The notes under the pieces are model-generated. The model saw only the letters and a program-made list of their open reading frames with translations, did not search any database and had not been told where the DNA came from. The position numbers and the translations under genes were made by a program. A stretch of 64,000 bases of DNA from Allium sativum (lineage: Eukaryota; Streptophyta; Magnoliopsida; Asparagales; Amaryllidaceae): contig CM060909.1 of assembly GCA_030737875.1 (NCBI GenBank), positions 394,735,565 to 394,799,564 on the forward strand, written 5' to 3'. How positions within the stretch are numbered: the stretch's first letter is position 1; each line of letters starts with the position of its first letter. Positions 25,458 to 36,459 of this stretch are shown here, piece by piece.

Positions 25458-28400
25458 TGTAACGCCCGCCTCTATACTCGCGTTAGCCAAGGCCATTGCA
25501 AGCAATGGTGTCAACTAACCCGAAGAATAAGGTTGTTGGGGAGCGATCATTTGTATATTAGCTTTTGAACGAGTGTTAAATATGTCGGATAATGTGGTCT
25601 AACTTTTTGAATCTCATGAGGAAATCCGATACATCTAAATCAAGTCCAAATCTACTACACAGTGGCTATATATAATTTGGAAAGCAATATAAAATACATA
25701 ACAATAAAATCAGAGTCTGACACAAATAATCACATCACAAAGGCGGAAAAAGATATGAATATAACATACGAGTAAAAATACATGTTAGTGGTCATAGTCG
25801 ATCCACTAAACAACAAAAGAAGAAGTACGAGCTCTAGCCAAAAGAATATGTATACAACGATGTCACTATTTCATATACATAAAAATCAATAACTACAACA
25901 CGAATGTGGATAGCAAAAATCCAAAAGGTGGTCCCTGCTAGAAGCCCTGTTTACGCACCTGAATACTCGGTCTGACCCGAGTATTATTTATAAGAATAAA
26001 CAATAAACGGATCAGTCTAGCTGTACTCATCACGATAAACTGAAATAGAATCAGAGATATGAACATAAAATGACATATATAAGATAACTACAATGTTCAC
26101 AAGTAAAATGCGAAGACTCGATATGTACATAAAATATGCCAAAGAAATCTCGTCACTATATAAGGATATCTCAATAACAAAGAAACAAAGATTGATAAAT
26201 TAATATCAATACGAGATTGACAACACATATGTCAATAAAAATAAGATCGAAGAAATCAATAAATTAGAAATCTCGAAGATCCCAAAGAAGGGGAAGACCT
26301 AAGTCAATGAGAGAGCCCGAAGGCTCATCAAAAGCAATATGGGAGTCCGAAGACTCAACCAAGAAAATATGGGAGCCCGAAGACTCAACCAACCTAATAT
26401 CGAAGGTGAGACGAGATCTCAAGGCATAAGCCATAGTGTTGAGATGAATCTCCTACGATGGTCCAAAGACCGCGGGTCGCGACCCCGCAAGATGATTCGA
26501 AGATCACAGTTAAAATCAATGAACCGAAGATCCCCAGGATGATCCAAAGATCATTAGAATGAACCAAAGGTTGAAACGATACAAAGATCCACCGGAACTG
26601 AAGTTCCTACGATAAGATGGAACTGAAGTTCCTCAATTAGTCCGAATACTCTCAAGATGAACCGAAGTTCCTCAGGATGATCAGAAGATCATTAAAGTGA
26701 CCTGAACGTCGGATTGATCCGAAGATCAAATATAGTGTAACTACGCCAAGCTAGTAAATATAAGAGTTAAGCTACATGTCCCATAACCACTTGCTCTACT
26801 CGAATATTTACGAACAAGTTGTATATTCCACTAGAAATATGAAACTGTCATTGGCACGGTGTTCAATCGAACGAGTCCAAGAATTAACCGTCAAAGAAAA
26901 CATAAGGGGTCATAGTCCTTGTTTTTACTAAGGCGTTTAATTAGATTTCTCATACGAACGAGAAAAAGGTTTATGAAATCATATACTAGTAGATAGTAAA
27001 ACAAATTTCAAAAATAACCTCATATAATGAAGTGGAATTTGAAATCGTTTAGTAAAAGATTGGTATCTACTAATAATTTTAAAATCCCTTTTTATACAGT
27101 TTCGAAGTGGCAAATCTCGTGTGATATTGATCGAATTAACGATCAAACGAAGAATTCACGTTTTAATAACGTAGACGAAACCCCACGACTATCGATTATA
27201 AAATTCGTTCACCACGAATGAATCGAAAGTTCATGAAATCGAGATGCAGAAATCTGCGATCCAGAGAAACTGCAAAGTCACAAATGAAGTCAAAAAGGGC
27301 TGAAACTCGACCGGAAATGAGCTCAAATTGTCCTAATTATTCAGACGTCTAAAGGCCCTAATTTTCAACTCCACCGGTCAACAGCAGAAAAATAGGATTC
27401 AGTCGTCTGAATTAAAAATTCAAACGTCTGAATTTGCAATTTTGCAAAACAACAAGGTTTTAGTTCATTTTGGCCCCCTTTCAGACGTCTGAAATGTTTG
27501 GGTCAGACGTCTGAATTACAATTCAGACGTCTGAAAATAAAATCCAGACTTCTAAATTGCTCTGCTTGTTTCCATAATTATTTGAAGCAGGTCAGACGTC
27601 TGACTTATAATATTCAGACGTCTGAATCCTGTTCCAAAGCACAATTAGCCTTGAAAACATGTTCAGACGATATCGATGAATGCCTGAAGGCCTATGATGT
27701 TACATACATGTATATGAGGCTCCAAAGACTTGTCGAAACAACCTATAACACCCAAATACACATGCACAAACATTCATACAAGAGATTAGCAATGGTTCGG
27801 TTTCTAAATTCAAATATGAACTAAATTCCAAACCAAAGAGATTAAAGCGACTTGTGAAGATTTAGAATTTTGTCAGGGGACAACGGAACTTCACAATATC
27901 ACCAAATCAACTCATAACATATGAATTAGATCGTGTGAACAATCCTTGTCATAATAGTCAACTCAATGAAACATGAACACATGCAATCGTCTAAGTAACA
28001 CTAACCTACCCAATTCAATAGCATATGCAAACTCAAATGAATACTAGATTACACTTTTACAAGCCAATGGCTTGTGGCATAGATGTGAGTTCATGAATAA
28101 CTCACCTTTGCTTGTTTAGATACAAGGAATCAATCCAAAAGCAAGCTAAAGCAACCTCTCTTCAACAAGAACCCAAGAATCTTCAACCTAAACACATATA
28201 CATGAATTTCTCTAGAGTTAGGTTTAGGAAAATTTCATAAATTGAAGATAGAATAGGTTGGAGAAGATGGAGAGGAAGATGGAGAAGCTCACCTAGGTCT
28301 CTACACTTGATTTCCTCAAGAATTGGAGCTCCAAGATCAAGCTAGGGCTTAGGGAATTCTAATTTCCCATTCCCTTCCCCATCTCTAATTTCTTTTAAGT

Positions 28401-28688
28401 GTTTGGAGTAAATGAGAGAGAAGATCTGATTTGGTTATAAGTAAAGGGGCTAGCTTGGCTAGCCCAAGCCCCAACCAAGGTGCTGAATTTTCGAATCTTG
28501 GAATATATCGATGTTTATAGTCAAAAAGGATGCAAACGATGATCCGGACTCAATGGAAGTGGATTCGAGTCCGAATTCAACCGTATGCAAAATGTGACTT
28601 TTTGGATACATATTCAATTAATGATTAACAATGTTATATTTAAATAAAATATTTAAATATATTATCGTTAAATATGCAGGTTGTTACA
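25458..28688 (-). mobile_element. 5' LTR of the non-autonomous LTR element (minus orientation)
   Basis: Runs from TGTAACGCCCGCC (25458) to GGTTGTTACA (28688), 3.2 kb, and matches the LTR at 19680-22879 throughout, with scattered substitutions and small indels. It contains the CCGAAG array (26270-26730), nine GACGTC palindromes (27335-27630), TATA-like CTTATAACC (28433-28441, minus) and splice donors (minus, GT at 28291-28292 and 28104-28105). The small frames inside it (26339, 27027, 27498) derive from the arrays. Confidence 0.9.
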
Positions 28689-29988
28689 AACTAATATGAA
28701 GAAAACACCGATGATGGTCAAACCATGAAAATTTCTTTACGTAAGTAAAGAAAATGGTCATGTTTTTTCTATGCAATAAGGAAACTAGATGACCGGGCAT
28801 ACTCCAACCTGAAAGCATTGAATACGCAATAAAATTGCTAAATGCCACATCAAAGAAGCAAAGGGGCGAAAGTTCTTTTTTTTTTGGAAATATTTAATGT
28901 TTTTACTTCTTCATACCACAATGTTTTCAATTCTTCAATCAAAGATTATAAATAAATATCGATTCTTTTTGTTAAATCATCAGAACCAAGGATGTTAACT
29001 GTGAGAAACATATATGGAGTTTTCATACACATCCATATGAAGTAAATTATAAGGTGTAAAATTATAGGTCAGGATGAATATTTAGAATCTAATTGAGAGA
29101 ATGGTGAAAAACTATCCGCACAAAAACCAAGTCCAACTTTATGGCTTTTTGATGCAAAATCGAGATATTTTTTATCAACATGCTTTTATGTTTCCTATCA
29201 ACTTGATGTGTTAATGTACCTTCTTCTCGTATTCTCACACTATGCTATTCCTTAATGATGCGTAGTTACAGAAGGCATATAACCTTTGAAGCCTATGAGT
29301 ACTAATAGGTAAATGATGCATATGTTTATACGGGACTTTCTTTCCTTTCTTCTTTCTTGTTTTGTGCCTTTCCTGGTTACATATTTTACAATTCTTAAGA
29401 TTGACATTTTTTTTTTCAAAATAGCATGCAAATGTTTAAACATGTATTTATTTTTTAATACAGTAAACCAAAAGTCGACATAAGTTTTTTTCATTTCATA
29501 ATGGTTTTTACACGTTAAATTACCAGGAGGCATGTACCGCTTCGCAGCTTGTACAACAACTATAAATCCGGTTTCCGTGAGATTGTATTTTGATTTCATT
29601 GCAATGTATTAAGCAGTTATTGATATTTGATGTCACTTGTACAGCTTTCCCAAAGTGGTTTCCGCTCCATCTAATAAATCATTTTATTTTGCTTTAATAC
29701 TTGGTTCTTCTTTGACATTAATATCATCATCAACAAATTGAGAAGTAGGAACATTGAACGTGCTACATCTTCAACCGTATGTTTTACTAGATTCGTCGTA
29801 GCAATTTCATTACTTGCTACCTCTTCAACTTCTACAAGATTAGATGCTAAAAGTTCTCCATGACGATCCTAAACCAAATAGTTCAATACGAAACCGTACT
29901 GATGCGAATGAATTCTAACCATTTCTGATATCAAATGTTTTAACAATTTGCATTTACTACAGACAGCAGATTTCTTCGCCATTTCCAT
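28689..29988 (-). pseudogene. CACTA transposase (TNP2-like) pseudogene, N-terminal part
   Basis: The minus-strand frame begins near ATG 29988 (MEMAKKSAVCSKCK). Blocks typical of TNP2 follow: PLWESC, LKSKYNLTETGF-like, RYMPPGN, NHYEMKKT (29470-29600), then a cysteine-containing zinc-binding-like block in shifted frames (29350-29450). Next come DFASKSHKVGLGFCADSF, FSQLDSKYSSWPII (about 29080-29150), TPYMFLTVNI, RIDIYL, and LIEELKTLWYEEVKTLNIS (about 28885-29030). The frame reaches FDHHRCFLHI at 28700 and is interrupted at 28689 by the LTR element. Reading across the insertion restores the transposase order (continues at 19679). Many frameshifts and stops make it non-functional. Confidence 0.85.
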
Positions 29989-31440
29989 TATTACCTAAAG
30001 CAAAATAAATAAATATGTGTACACCATTATTAAAATGTATACTTATTGAGCCTCTCACTTTCGTTTGTTGTTGATACATCAAGCTCCGATCAATAAAATA
30101 ATTATGTGTTTCTCCTACTAATTAAAAAATATGATATAAATTTAAACTACATTGACAAAATTATTTTTCAATACAATTTTATAGGTTAATGCTATAGTAA
30201 ATAATCATTCATACTTTACTGGTGAGTCATCCTACTTTCCATAATAAATATAGTAACGTAATTAAATCGCATTAAATCATTTTATTTTAAACGATTCAAC
30301 AAAATTTCAGTAGCACTTCTCTTATATTCCCCTAAACAGTGCACAATTACGTGTACACAAAGAACATAAAAGGAAGCGATGTCGAAATTTTTAAACCATT
30401 TAAAATGATATAATTTACGAGATTTAATTATGCTTAGGTGTTTGTATCTTGTCCAATATAGGGACAAATCTAACAAATATTGTACATGATGAATATAGAT
30501 GTCCATTCTACTAAAAAACGAATATCCATATGAAGTTCATATACAATACTTATCAGACAAAGCCAAAAAACACTCTAAGGGTTATGATTACATATTTTAT
30601 ACTTGTAAAAAAAAAAATTGGCTTTCGACGTTTAAATTGAATTGATTAACATTTAAATTAAGTAAAACTGCATATTTGAATAATTTATTACATTTGCAGG
30701 TGTTTAAAATTTAGTTAACTAATAGTATGTTATATAAAGTTAATTATCGTTTTCGACGTTTTAAAAAATGCATAAACCAAATTATGTTTCCAACGGACGC
30801 AAAGGACTTAATTTCAAGCTGACTGTATGCATTTAGAGTTTATCACATATACGTGCATGTTTAAAACTTTAATTAACTAACCGTACGTTGTATAAAATTA
30901 ATTATCATTTTTGACATTTTATAAAATACATAAACTAAATTATGTTCATCCACACTAAATAGTCCGAACAGGTCTTAAAAGCACTAAATTATTCAATTCA
31001 TATATGCAATTAATTTATTATGACACAAACTATAAACTTCCAATACTTATATATGATAATAACAATAATTAATCTTCAATAAACTATACTACACAAATAA
31101 TGAGACAAAATAACAGTTAAACTAACAAATTATTAACCCTGTAACATGCTTTGAGTAAACTCGTACCATTGTTGATTGCTAAACTACATCAGTGAATTTT
31201 ACACCAACATTTGACAAACTTCAAAAGCTGGGCAGCATTTAAAATATATTATAATAAGAAACAACGGAAATCCGTGGAGGCCCTCAACACATTAACTCCT
31301 AACTAACAAAGACGGCAACTATAATCAATACTATAGAATTCCCTTTACTTTATATGCATCGGCTTTTAAATACCCAACACTAAATGTGCTGCGTGAGAAT
31401 GGAAATAAGTTAGATCATGGTAGTAAGTGCAGACATTATG
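29989..31440. other. AT-rich sequence, probably the 5' side of the CACTA element
   Basis: No gene is recognised. A diverged 90-bp direct repeat occurs at 30701-30790 and 30858-30946 (shared GTTTAAAA, TTAATTATC, AAATTATGTT blocks). The CACTA right terminus was not found. The minus-strand frame at 30282-30506 has no known domain. Confidence 0.5.
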
Positions 31441-31479
31441 ATGTGTGAAATAAATTGTTTGCTCAAGCAGCGATTGTTT

Positions 31480-31499
31480 TAAATGCATTGAAGCATTTA
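31480..31499. promoter_or_regulatory. Inverted pair of L1-box-like sites upstream of the CFL1-like gene
   Basis: TAAATGC and its exact inverse GCATTTA are separated by 6 nt. The first copy reads TAAATGCA, a perfect L1 box (TAAATGYA), the binding site of HD-ZIP IV factors. A third related site, TAAATGCT, lies at 31523-31530. They are about 170-220 bp upstream of the start codon, just before a TATA-like TATTTAAG (31545-31552). Confidence 0.55.
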
Positions 31500-31702
31500 A
31501 GGTGACTCTACTTGACCCCCCTTAAATGCTTGGCCTGCTCTCCTTATTTAAGAACCCTATTAACTATCACATACCATATTGCATGACCTTATCAATACTC
31601 CCTCTTTTATATGCAACAGAGGAGCATGACCAAAGAGTTATATTCAAAAGAAAAAACAAAGAGTTTTTAAGCAATACACAGAAAAGCTTGCCTTAAGAGG
31701 AT

Positions 31703-32263
31703 ATGGATCAGCCAGAGCTATCTTTAGGCCCAATGATGTCCAACTTCTCCGATTATGATGCAAACATTCGCGGGAAGAGGAAGCACACATGGGAAGAAAT
31801 GATGAGAAGTGGCACTCAGACTAGCGTTGATCTTCATCTCGATGATCCGTTGCCTGTTGATTGGGAGCAATGTTTAGACCTGCAAGTGAGTTTAAATTAT
31901 GAGTTTTTTTTATGGTTTTTATTGCTGTTCATACACAAACAGTACTTTTCATACTAATATATATTTTCGGTAATGTACAACGCGGTTTCACATGCTTGTA
32001 ACCACATCCGTGGAGAGGACAGGTTTTGATTAAAGATGATTTATGACTGTGTCCAACAATATTTGAAGCTGCAACAATTCTTATTACGGCTGGTAGATGG
32101 AAATAATGGTACCACCATATGAAAAATAAAACTTCATTCATGGTTCATCATTATTTTTGAAATATAAATACCATAAATTTTCCTAACCATTTCTACGGTT
32201 ATGTATATATGCACGAACTTAGACATACTCCACACAGAATTGGATAGCCTCTTCGGGTTTATC

Positions 32264-32298
<35 letters not shown>

Positions 32299-33160
32299 GT
32301 GAAATAAATTTGATGGATGACTGCATTTAAAATCGAATGGTTTACGTCGAAACTAGTCATTTTTTACAATGGATATTGAACTGCTTATTCATGGGTCCAT
32401 TTGGTCGGAACCACGAAATTACCATTTATAGTCCATGGTTAAGATTTAGCGGATGAACTTTAGAAAAGGTGATTCAATCCTGTCCTATGCAGTTAAATGA
32501 CAATCTAGAAACAAGTATAACATAGAACTACTTGAGTTTTTTAAAATTCTAGTCATATCTTCTCGAACGTCCATATATATATTTCATTGATATACAAGTG
32601 GCGCCTAAGGTCCACACCTCTGTGTTTTTTGGTACGACTTTCAAAAACCATCCCTAGTTCATAAATGAACCTAGAGCCTTTGCAAACTTAAATTGTCTCC
32701 ACTTTAAAATTGCTGACACAAACTTCCTTTCATTTACATAATTTACCTTCGATCTCTAACTTTATAGTTTCTACTACAACAGTCAGGGAAAATGTACTAC
32801 ATGAACAGGAAAACCATGAAGAAAAGCTGGGCAAGGCCAAAAGAGCAGAAGCTAAATCTGGAACTAAATATCTCCACTCTTCCTAGCAGAGACGAGGAAG
32901 CATCAAATTATTATAATTATAATAATAATTACTATGATAGTAATTATTATGATACTAACACCAATGAGATGATATATCCGAAAACGTATGCAAACTCAAG
33001 TGGAAGCATGGTTGCAGTTGCATGTCTCAATTGTCACTTACTTGTTATGCTCTCTAAGTCCTCTCCTGCCTGCCCTAACTGCAAGTATGTGCACTCACTG
33101 CAACCTCGAAAGGCGGAGCAGCAAGTGAAATCATTGGAAACACTAAGCCTGCTTCATTAA
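31703..33160 (+). CDS. CFL1-like: CURLY FLAG LEAF 1-like WW-domain protein (two exons)
   Basis: Exons 31703-31885 and 32783-33160, phase-0 intron of 897 nt (CAA|GTGAGT ... ACAACAG|TCA), 186 residues. A WW domain spans about residues 49-80 (W54, paired YY at 66-67, W77, P80) and is split by the intron after Q61. It is followed by an EAR-type repression motif LNLEL (85-89), an Asn/Tyr-rich linker (103-126) and a C-terminal CxxC...CxxC zinc ribbon (C142, C145, C158, C161). This order matches CFL1, a WW protein that interacts with HD-ZIP IV factors and represses cuticle development. The zinc ribbon resembles the GL2-interacting repressors GIR1 and GIR2. It likely acts in the nucleus as a co-repressor. 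A poly(A) signal AATAAA lies at 33375-33380; the intron holds a 30+ nt A run (32263-32296). All splice sites and frames are intact, so this is the one convincing cellular gene here. Function is inferred from the family. Confidence 0.88.
31886..32782 (+). other. Intron of the CFL1-like gene
   Basis: GTGAGT donor and ACAACAG acceptor; the joined exons rebuild the WW domain exactly. The intron contains a long poly(A) stretch near 32263-32296 and no other recognisable element. Confidence 0.9.
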
Positions 33161-33374
33161 TAATTAGGGATACATAATGGCTGGAGGTTAGTATATAATA
33201 AGAGACTATTAGGTTGTCGATACTATGTGATCATAGGACAGCTAGAAGATGTATCAGTATCAACTTTCTTTAAGTTCAGTTACTTGATATGTTCAAGTTT
33301 CTAATGGTCATGGAAATGAAATGAATATGGTTCAAAGTTTCTATCTTTCTTTTCTTATTATTATTATTTTCTTC

Positions 33375-33380
33375 AATAAA
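33375..33380 (+). terminator. Polyadenylation signal AATAAA
   Basis: AATAAA about 215 nt after the stop codon of the CFL1-like gene, in a T-rich context. Confidence 0.5.
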
Positions 33381-36077
33381 TATTAACTTTACAGAATATC
33401 ATTTAGCACTTATGCAAATGTCTTCTACTAACAAATTATAACCCGAAATATGCACATGTAATAATTAATATCACTAGTGTGCTGAAAATATGCTGTTGTA
33501 GAAATTATATAATTTGGAATAGTTAAGTAGGAAAAACATGATATTTATTTATTTATTTTAAAAGAAAAGGACTTGTTAACCTTCAGAATAACTTGAAACC
33601 TAGTGCTATGAGATTACATAGCCACCACCATCTCCAATTCCAAAGGCTCAACCAGCTTGAATTACAAGGTATATCAAGCATAATATGAGCAACAACCAAA
33701 TGGATGATTAATGAAGGAAAGAAATAAGTAACTGCCTAAATTTATTGATAGTCTGGGAAAGTAGATGAAGAGATATAAATGCCACCTTATTCATTAAACA
33801 TTCTCTTTACTGTCTCCTGTTCCCCGTACAGAAAACATTAATATCTATACTGTGTAATTTCGAAGTAAATAGCATCACTGAAAGCTTGGGAGCGTGCATG
33901 AAAAGTCTTCTAGAGCTTTGGAATACCTCCCCATGCTGATGCAATTGCATGTAAGCATTTTTCCTAGGCTATAGTATAATGGTTTAAGTTATTTTTTTAA
34001 TCGGTGTCGGAGGCAGTTCCGGAGGAGGAGGAGCATTTTTCCTAGGCTATAGTATAATGGTTTAAGTTATTCACAAAGATTTATCTATCAAGTTCGATTT
34101 ACCCATACTTGAATCCCTATGTGCCTAATTCGGTATCAACTGTACGAAACTAGATAAAATTATTAATACAAAACAAATGAATACTAAATACCTTAGCTTT
34201 ATCAGGAATAAGAGGACATCACTCTTATGGGATAGAGAATTATGCTCTATTCTGTTTTGCATAACATCCCAATGTCGGACTCGGAGTAAAAATGCAAGAT
34301 GTAAATTGCAACAACTTAACAATTCCGTTTGCTGAACTAAACCAAGTAAGACTATTTTTTCTCCAAACAAGGGAAGATAAAACTCTTTTAAGGCTTTTCA
34401 AAAAGTCATTTTATCTTTGAGCCTTATGCTTCAGCAACTTGAGCTATACGAAACATACAAAACATACACCTCTCATACCACCGAGACATGGGATCAAGGA
34501 ATATTTTCTAACTTTCAATTGTAAATAATGGCACTAGGAGAAGTTACAAAACTTCAATCATTCAATAGCAAGCGAACACCACCTTACCCCCCCCCCCCCC
34601 CACCCCCAAACCCAAAAAAAAAAAAAATAGAAAAAGGAAAAATAGTATTTTGTATGGTTAAGTAAGATTGTTTTCGAAATAATGAGCGATATCTACTTAA
34701 ACCATTTTATCAAATGCTATTTATGCTCCACTTGGGAGTTTATTTTTTACTAGTTATGATTGGTTTTAGATGGCTTTGTAATTTAGGTGTTATCGTAACA
34801 CTTACTAGCAAGTTCTTTTTTAAACCGGTAGTCGTTGTTTATAAAATCGGTGAAAACCGATGCACTATAATTTTAATGATAATTTTCAATCTATCAAATC
34901 AAGGCGTTTTGAGGGGTTATTTTATTTTTTTGATTATGAGCTATTGATTATATTGTAAAATCATTCTTCATAAAACCAAAAAATAAATATAGGGATATAA
35001 ATGTCATGTTACTTTAGTGGAAAACTCTCAAAATCGGTATATACTAAACTCTTAAGTATAAGCATTTAAATCAATCAAAACTTCTATGGTTATAAACGAT
35101 CAAAGCCAGTACTCTCAAAACATTTCACAAAAGGTACTCCAAAACTCCCAAGAGGACCCTTAAAGAAAATTGAACAGTGCTACGAAGCCCGAAATTATAG
35201 GGTGCGAATCTCAGCGGGTTTGGCGTAATTCACGAGGGACTGTTGATCTTTGAGCTTCCAGACAATACAAGACGTTAGATCTATTTCTGGAAGAAATTCA
35301 TACAAGTCTTTTAGGCCTTATAGCATTTGCAAAGAAAATTTCTGAACTGTCATCACTAAATCTTTGAATAATATTTTGCAAATTGATTTAAGTTGGTAGA
35401 ATGACATGTAAATAAACTGATAATTTATATGATTTTATACTTCCTGTTATAGAGATCGATTCCACTAGTAGATCATTAAAGACAAATGTGAATAAATGTG
35501 TACAGGTTTATTATGTCTTTATCTTTTCCAAATGACAAACCTTTTATTTATGAGAAATCATGTTGGCACACAACTTAGTGACGCAATTAAATATACAGTG
35601 GATTCCAAGTATTTGATTCTCCCTTTATTGTGTCACAAATTGTGTTTTATATTATGTCAGAATAACCAAACTCTTTATTTGTTAATCAAAACTAAATAAT
35701 GACAAAGCAATAGTAACTTACGACTTAAACCTTTATCCAAAAACCTTACGTCTCGACGTTTTTGAGTGTTACGCCATGCTTAGCCCAAGAGAAAATGAAA
35801 GCATCATGTACGCTATCACATTTTGAAACTTTGCCACCTTTACATATGCATTCTTCCCTGCAGTTGAATTATTTGTTAGATGAAACATTTAAGACAATAT
35901 AAGAACTCAGTCTTTTGAATATTAAGCTGTAAAGTACTGAATGATCACAATAATAAATAGTAGGGGGAGTATCGCAGTAACTGCTGACAAATTTATTGAA
36001 GGAAAGAGGCTAGTACACGAGGATTTTGTGCAATCATCAACATTTATCTTTGAAAAGCCAGTACAACAGAATTAGGG
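33381..36077. other. Intergenic region without recognised gene
   Basis: Contains a 40-bp direct repeat (about 33956-33996 and 34031-34070, with TTTTCCTAGGCTATAG) and adjacent C and A homopolymers (34590-34627). Small frames at 34125, 34714 and 35496 lack recognisable domains. Confidence 0.5.
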
Positions 36078-36080
36078 TTA
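36078..36080. repeat. Harbinger target-site duplication, left (TTA)
   Basis: TTA directly precedes GAGCAC at 36081. TTA also directly follows the right end at 45599-45601. PIF/Harbinger elements duplicate TWA. Confidence 0.6.
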
Positions 36081-36096
36081 GAGCACAATCAACCAT

Positions 36097-36121
36097 GGCT
36101 TGTTTAGTTACTAAACAAGCC
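36097..36121. repeat. Subterminal perfect inverted repeat
   Basis: GGCTTGTTTAG, TTA, then CTAAACAAGCC: 11-bp perfect arms (12 with the flanking T/A pair). It lies 16 bp inside the left end. Related GTGGCTTGTTC and GTGGCTGGTT motifs follow at 36137, 36152 and 36188, and one more near the right end at 45503. Confidence 0.8.
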
Positions 36122-36217
36122 ACGGAGCAATCAGGTGTGGCTTGTTCACTCATCCGTGGCTGGTTTGTGGCTAGTTTTGAGCTCCTTCGTGGCTGGTTCA
36201 CTGAACAGAGGCTAGAG

Positions 36218-36341
36218 CTTATAACGGCAAAAAAAATACCGTTATAATCTTATAACGGCAAACTCTTTGCCGTTATAAGTTTATAACGGCAAAGAGTTTG
36301 CCGTTATAAGCTTTATAACGGCAAACTCTTTGCCGTTATAA
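36218..36341. repeat. Left array of four TAACGG palindromes
   Basis: Four near-perfect palindromes lie at 36218-36247, 36249-36279, 36281-36309 and 36313-36341. The arms are TTATAACGGCAAA and its inverse, around a central CTC or GAG; the first unit has an A-run in its centre. Each contains two opposed TAACGG Myb-type half-sites. The array ends about 120 bp before the ORF1 start codon. Confidence 0.9.
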
Positions 36342-36459
36342 TACATAGCCGTTGCACTCCAACGACTACCCCATTTCCCCCTCTAATACACCAACTTTCC
36401 TCCTTCTTCTTCCATACAACCACTCCACCTTCTCAACTTCAACTTCTTCAACAACAAAA

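Noticed and set aside
36218..36341. Regular palindromic repeats resembling a CRISPR-like array
   Set aside because: Units abut with spacers of 1-3 nt and alternate in orientation; the context is a plant DNA transposon with introns in its genes.
36352..36459. N-terminal extension of ORF1 upstream of ATG 36460
   Set aside because: The frame opens with TTG and overlaps the end of the palindrome array region; ATG 36460 is the better start.
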